This document shows positions 5,826-8,695 of a stretch of 8,695 bases of DNA, one piece after another. Made by a program: the position numbers and the translations under genes. The notes below the pieces were generated by a model that searched no databases, had not been told where the DNA came from, and worked only from the letters and a program-made list of their open reading frames with translations. Location: contig CALGWX010000377.1 in the NCBI GenBank assembly GCA_937936215.1, positions 1 through 8,695 of the forward strand. The letters run 5' to 3'. The DNA is from an uncultured Burkholderiaceae bacterium. Lineage in GTDB: Bacteria > Pseudomonadota > Gammaproteobacteria > Burkholderiales > Burkholderiaceae_F. Each line of letters starts with the position of its first letter. The first letter of the stretch is position 1.

Positions 5826-7169
5826 TCAGGTCTTCTCGAACATCGCGAAGAAAAAGCCGTCGTGCACGGTCGGCAGGCCCTGCCGCCACGCGTCGCCCTG
5901 CGCCGGCAGCAGGCGAAGCTGCGGCTTGCCGACACCGGCCAGCGGCACCGGCCGCGCGTCGGCGTGGCGGCGCGCGAAGGCTTCGGCCTGTTGCGGCCCT
6001 TCCTCGGCAAACAGCGAGCAGACGACGTAAAGCAATCTACCAGCGGGCCTGAGCAGCGGCCACAGCGCCTCCAGCAGCCGCGCCTGCGCCGTTGCTAATT
6101 GCGCAACATCGGCGGGACGCCGCAGCCAGGGGATGTCCGGGTGCCGGCGCACGATGCCCGAGGCGGTGCACGGCGCGTCGAGCAGGATGCGGTCGTAGCG
6201 GCCGCTGGCATAGCGCTGCGGTGCGGCCGCGTCGGCGACGCAGACCCGGATGCTGGCGTGCTCGCGCGCGCCGGTGCGACCAAGGTTGTCCTCGATGCGC
6301 GCCGCGCGCGCGGCGTCGACGTCGACGGCGTCGATCGTCAGGCGGTCAGCGGCCTCGGCCAGTTGCGCTGTCTTGCCGCCGGGCGCGGCGCAGGCGTCGA
6401 GGACGCGCATGCCGGGGTCGAGTTCCAGCCACGGCACGGCGAGCTGCGCGCCGGCGTCCTGCACCGAGACCTCGCCGGCGTCGAAGCCGGGGATGTCGTG
6501 CACTGGGCGCGGCTCGTGCAGCCACACCGCCGTGGGGCCAACCCGCGTGGCGGCGATGCCTTCGAGCCGCAGCCGCTGCAGGTAAGCCTCGACGCCAGCG
6601 CGTCGCACGTTGACCCGCAGCACGAGCGGCGGCGGCTGGCGTTGCAGCTGCAGGATCGCCGCAAAGCGGGCCGGCTCGGCGCGACGCACCTCATCGATCC
6701 ACCATCGCGGCGCGTTCAGGGCCACCGCGGGCTCGCGCTCGAGTTCCGGCCGCAGTGCCGGCAGCCGCCGCAGCGCATTGCGCAGCACCGCGTTGACGAA
6801 GCCGCTAGCGGCGCGCGTGGCGGCATCGGCCTTGGCCGCCTGCACCGCCTGGTCGACCACCGCGTAGGCCGCATGGCGCTCGGCCAGCAGCTGCCCCAGC
6901 GCCACCGCCAGCAGTGCCGCCGCCGCCGGCTCGGGCGCACGGTGCGCGAGCTTGTGCAGCAGGGCCTCGATCAACGCCAGGTGGCGCACGGCGGTGTAGG
7001 CGATGTCCTTGGCGGCGGCGGCCAGCCGCGGGTGCGACGTGCCGATGGCGACGAACCCGCCCTGCGCCTGGTCGAGGGCGGCGTCGAGCGATGTGCCGGC
7101 GCGGAAAGCTCGCCAGGCCGCGGCGGCCAGCCGCAGCGCGTCGGCCAGCGGCGGCGCGCCGCCGTTCAT
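5826..7169 (-). CDS. rsmB: 16S rRNA (cytosine-967-C5)-methyltransferase RsmB
   Basis: RsmB transfers a methyl group from S-adenosylmethionine to C967 of 16S rRNA. The 447-aa product has the usual length. An N-terminal NusB-like helical domain (about 10-145) includes QAVQAAKADAATRAASGFVN before NAVLRNALRR. The Rossmann methyltransferase domain has the SAM-binding motif DACAAPGGKT at 258-267, acidic D282/D284 of strand 2, and D312. Motif IV is DAPCTASG with C334, and motif VI is YVVCSLFAEE with C384. The two cysteines are the release and nucleophile residues expected for this family. ATG 7169 overlaps the fmt stop as ATGA (7166-7169), so the two genes are probably translationally coupled. The reading frame is intact. 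A 131-base spacer separates its stop from DUF4390, with no gene I can support. Confidence 0.96.
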   Translation of the reverse strand: MNGGAPPLADALRLAAAAWRAFRAGTSLDAALDQAQGGFVAIGTSHPRLAAAAKDIAYTAVRHLALIEALLHKLAHRAPEPAAAALLAVALGQLLAERHAAYAVVDQAVQAAKADAATRAASGFVNAVLRNALRRLPALRPELEREPAVALNAPRWWIDEVRRAEPARFAAILQLQRQPPPLVLRVNVRRAGVEAYLQRLRLEGIAATRVGPTAVWLHEPRPVHDIPGFDAGEVSVQDAGAQLAVPWLELDPGMRVLDACAAPGGKTAQLAEAADRLTIDAVDVDAARAARIEDNLGRTGAREHASIRVCVADAAAPQRYASGRYDRILLDAPCTASGIVRRHPDIPWLRRPADVAQLATAQARLLEALWPLLRPAGRLLYVVCSLFAEEGPQQAEAFARRHADARPVPLAGVGKPQLRLLPAQGDAWRQGLPTVHDGFFFAMFEKT

Positions 7170-8170
7170 GGGCTGGCCGCTTCCAACGGCTGGCCTTCGA
7201 GCCGTTCGCCCACCGCGATCGGCAGGCCCGCGAGGAACTCGGCCGCGCGCATCCGGCGGCTGCCGGGCCGCTGCAGTTCGGTGGCGACCAGCACGCCTTC
7301 GCCGCAGGCGATGCGCAGCCCGTCACCATGGGCCGCGAGCACCGTGCCGGGCGGCTGGCTCGCGGCGCCGCTTTCGGCATGGGCGCGCCAGAACTTCAGC
7401 ACCGTCTGCCCGCGGCGGGCGCAGGCGACGGGAAAGGGATCGAAGGCGCGCACGCGACGCGCCAACAGCGGCGCCGGCAACGCGAAGTCGAGCCAGGCCT
7501 CGCGCTTGTCCAACTTTGGCGCGTAGGTAGCGCCCGCGGCCGGCTGCGGCGTGGCCCGCAGCCGGGCGGCGGCGGCCTCGCGCAGCGCGCGCACGATCAG
7601 CCGCGCGCCGATGGCGGCGAGCCGCGCGCTCAGCGTGCCGGTCGTGTCCTCGGGCAGGATCGGCGTGGATTCGGCGAGCAGCATCGGCCCGGTGTCGAGG
7701 CCGGCGTCCATCTGCATGATGGTGATGCCGGTCTCGCTGTCGCCGGCTTCGATGGCGCGCGCCACCGGCGCCGCGCCGCGCCAGCGCGGCAGCAGCGAGG
7801 CGTGGATGTTCAGCGCCGTGGGCCGGCCGCAGCCGGCATCGGGCAGCCCGCGCGGGATGTCGAGCACCGCCTGCGGCAGGATCAGACCGTAGGCGGCCAC
7901 CACCAGCGCGTCGGCGCCTACGGCGCGCAGCCGCTCGTGCGCGGCCGCGGCCGCCTCGCCGCCCCGCTTCAGGCTCAGCGTCTCCGGCGTGGCCACGGCG
8001 ATGCCGCGCGCCAGCGCCAGCTGTTTGACGGGGCTCGGCGCGAGCTTCATGCCGCGGCCGGCGGGGCGGTCGGGCTGGGTAAGCACCAGTGGCACGTCGA
8101 TGCCGGCCTCGACGATCGCGGCCAGCGCGGCGGCGGCGAACTCCGGCGTGCCGGCAAAGACGATGCGCAT
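7166..8170 (-). CDS. fmt: Methionyl-tRNA formyltransferase
   Basis: Fmt formylates Met-tRNAfMet using 10-formyltetrahydrofolate, supplying the initiator tRNA for bacterial translation. The 334-aa product begins MRIVFAGTPEFA, carries TQPDRPAGRGMKLAPSPVK at 31-49, and has the family signature NIHASLLPRWRGAAP at 121-135 with catalytic N121 and H123. QMDAGLDTG at 153-161 supplies the catalytic Asp. The C-terminal OB-like domain starts near 215. It is slightly longer than the E. coli enzyme (315 aa), in part because of about eight extra residues (GLPDAGCGRPTA, around 108-119) before NIHASLL. The usual upstream gene def is missing and a divergent acyltransferase gene takes its place. No Shine-Dalgarno precedes ATG 8170, but a TAGAAT hexamer does. 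Confidence 0.97.
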   Translation of the reverse strand: MRIVFAGTPEFAAAALAAIVEAGIDVPLVLTQPDRPAGRGMKLAPSPVKQLALARGIAVATPETLSLKRGGEAAAAAHERLRAVGADALVVAAYGLILPQAVLDIPRGLPDAGCGRPTALNIHASLLPRWRGAAPVARAIEAGDSETGITIMQMDAGLDTGPMLLAESTPILPEDTTGTLSARLAAIGARLIVRALREAAAARLRATPQPAAGATYAPKLDKREAWLDFALPAPLLARRVRAFDPFPVACARRGQTVLKFWRAHAESGAASQPPGTVLAAHGDGLRIACGEGVLVATELQRPGSRRMRAAEFLAGLPIAVGERLEGQPLEAASP

Positions 8171-8372
8171 GCGGCGATTCTAGGTGCCGGCTGCCGCCGG
8201 GCCTCTCCGCCGCGTACGATCGGCGCATCCACCGCCAGACGCGAGGCCGTGAATTGATCCGTTGCGCCTGCCGATCCCGCGGCTGCCCGCCCTGCTTCGC
8301 GGCGCGGGACGGCTGCTCACGGCAACCCCTCGCCGCTCGCGACCATTTCTTCGCCGCATCGAAGAGCCGGAC
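8171..8372. other. Divergent intergenic region between fmt and the WS/DGAT gene
   Basis: This 202-base gap must hold the start signals of two divergent genes. Apart from TAGAAT near fmt I see no convincing -35/-10 pair, operator dyad or small gene. The frame of the rightward gene is open from 8253, after a TGA at 8250-8252, so part of the gap could be coding if an alternative start such as TTG 8262 were used. Confidence 0.5.
8177..8182 (-). promoter_or_regulatory. Possible -10 element of fmt, implying a very short or no leader
   Basis: On the minus strand TAGAAT (one mismatch to TATAAT) lies six bases before the fmt ATG. It stands out in GC-rich surroundings. Transcription from it would begin at about the start codon, giving a leaderless mRNA, which fits the absence of a ribosome binding site. 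No -35 match is seen at the right distance, so this remains tentative. Confidence 0.35.
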
Positions 8373-8695
8373 ATGACGCCGCTCGGCGTGCTCGACGCGC
8401 TGTTCCTGCACCTCGAAACGCCCGCCACGCCGATGCACGTCGGCGCGCTGCACCTGCTGGCCGCGCCGAAGGGACGCGGCGACCTGTTCGCGGCGATCCG
8501 CCACCATGTCGCGGCGCGCCTGTCGTCGGCGCCGGTGTTCACGCGGCGGCTGCGCCCGTTGCCGCTGTCGTTCGCCGATCCGGTGTGGGTCGACTGCCGC
8601 GTCGACCTGGACCACCATCTGCGGCGGGTGCGGGTGCCTGCGCCCGGCTCGCAGCGCGAGCTCGAGGCGTTGGTCGCGCGCCTGCACGCGCAGCC
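8373..8695 (+). CDS. Wax ester synthase/diacylglycerol acyltransferase family, N-terminal part (cut by the right edge)
   Basis: From ATG 8373 the frame stays open to the window end, giving 107 complete codons. The start MTPLGVLDALFLHLETP, then PMHVGALHLL, is the characteristic N terminus of bifunctional WS/DGAT enzymes. SSAPVFTRRL, then DPVWVDCRVDLDHHLRRV, then LEALVARLHAQ continue the family pattern. These enzymes join acyl-CoA to fatty alcohols or diacylglycerol to make storage wax esters or triacylglycerol. The catalytic HHxxxDG motif, expected near residue 130-140, lies beyond the window, so activity cannot be judged. ATG 8373 is preferred because it places the conserved N terminus correctly, although its upstream sequence (GAAGAGCCGGAC) is only a weak ribosome binding site. 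The gene is not part of the translation operon on its left. Confidence 0.9.
   Translation, partial: MTPLGVLDALFLHLETPATPMHVGALHLLAAPKGRGDLFAAIRHHVAARLSSAPVFTRRLRPLPLSFADPVWVDCRVDLDHHLRRVRVPAPGSQRELEALVARLHAQ

Noticed and set aside
3982..6030. 682-codon plus-strand frame opposite ntrY, DUF4390 and rsmB
   Set aside because: It spans several real genes on the other strand and is rich in Arg, Gln, His and Gly, typical of a GC-driven antisense frame.
6099..8257. Long overlapping plus-strand frames opposite rsmB and fmt
   Set aside because: rsmB and fmt have complete motif sets on the minus strand; the opposing products are low-complexity.
7323..8687. 454-codon minus-strand frame overlapping fmt and the WS/DGAT gene
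   Set aside because: It is out of frame with fmt and antisense to a clear acyltransferase start; composition is Arg/Ala/His-rich.

Overview
The window is GC-rich (roughly 70% by eye) proteobacterial chromosome. It carries the gene order fmt - rsmB - DUF4390 - ntrY - ntrX - trkA, all on the minus strand. This block is typical of Betaproteobacteria and of some Gammaproteobacteria. Protein flavour and gene order favour a Burkholderiales- or Rhodocyclales-like organism, but a GC-rich gammaproteobacterium is not excluded. There are no tRNA or rRNA genes, no CRISPR array, no phage genes and no transposase gene.

Layout, left to right. Bases 1-213 (+) hold the last codons of an unidentified gene and a complete 51-codon gene for a two-helix membrane peptide, joined by an ATGA stop/start overlap. 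These converge on trkA (240-1652, -), the NAD-binding regulator of Trk potassium uptake. Between trkA and ntrX lies a 251-bp non-coding segment (1671-1921) bounded by 22-bp inverted repeats that match at 20 of 22 positions. It looks like a MITE or other small non-autonomous element. Then come ntrX (1959-2702, -), a response regulator with only receiver and Fis-type HTH domains, and ntrY (2800-5022, -), a four-helix membrane histidine kinase. They are followed by a secreted DUF4390 protein (5065-5694, -), rsmB (5826-7169, -) and fmt (7166-8170, -). A divergent wax ester synthase/diacylglycerol acyltransferase gene starts at 8373 (+) and runs off the right edge.

How the genes work together. fmt and rsmB share a 4-base overlap and serve translation: initiator-tRNA formylation and 16S rRNA methylation. 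ntrY/ntrX form an envelope-sensing two-component pair, and DUF4390 is an exported protein of unknown function just upstream in the same run. trkA is probably the distal gene of the run, but the inverted-repeat element now lies between it and ntrX, with one end 18 bases from the trkA start codon. Two usual neighbours are missing: no def gene precedes fmt and no trkH follows trkA, so both ends of the conserved block look rearranged.

I found no clear evidence of a wholly new system. The best leads are the inverted-repeat element, the NtrX without an AAA+ domain, and the two synteny breaks.
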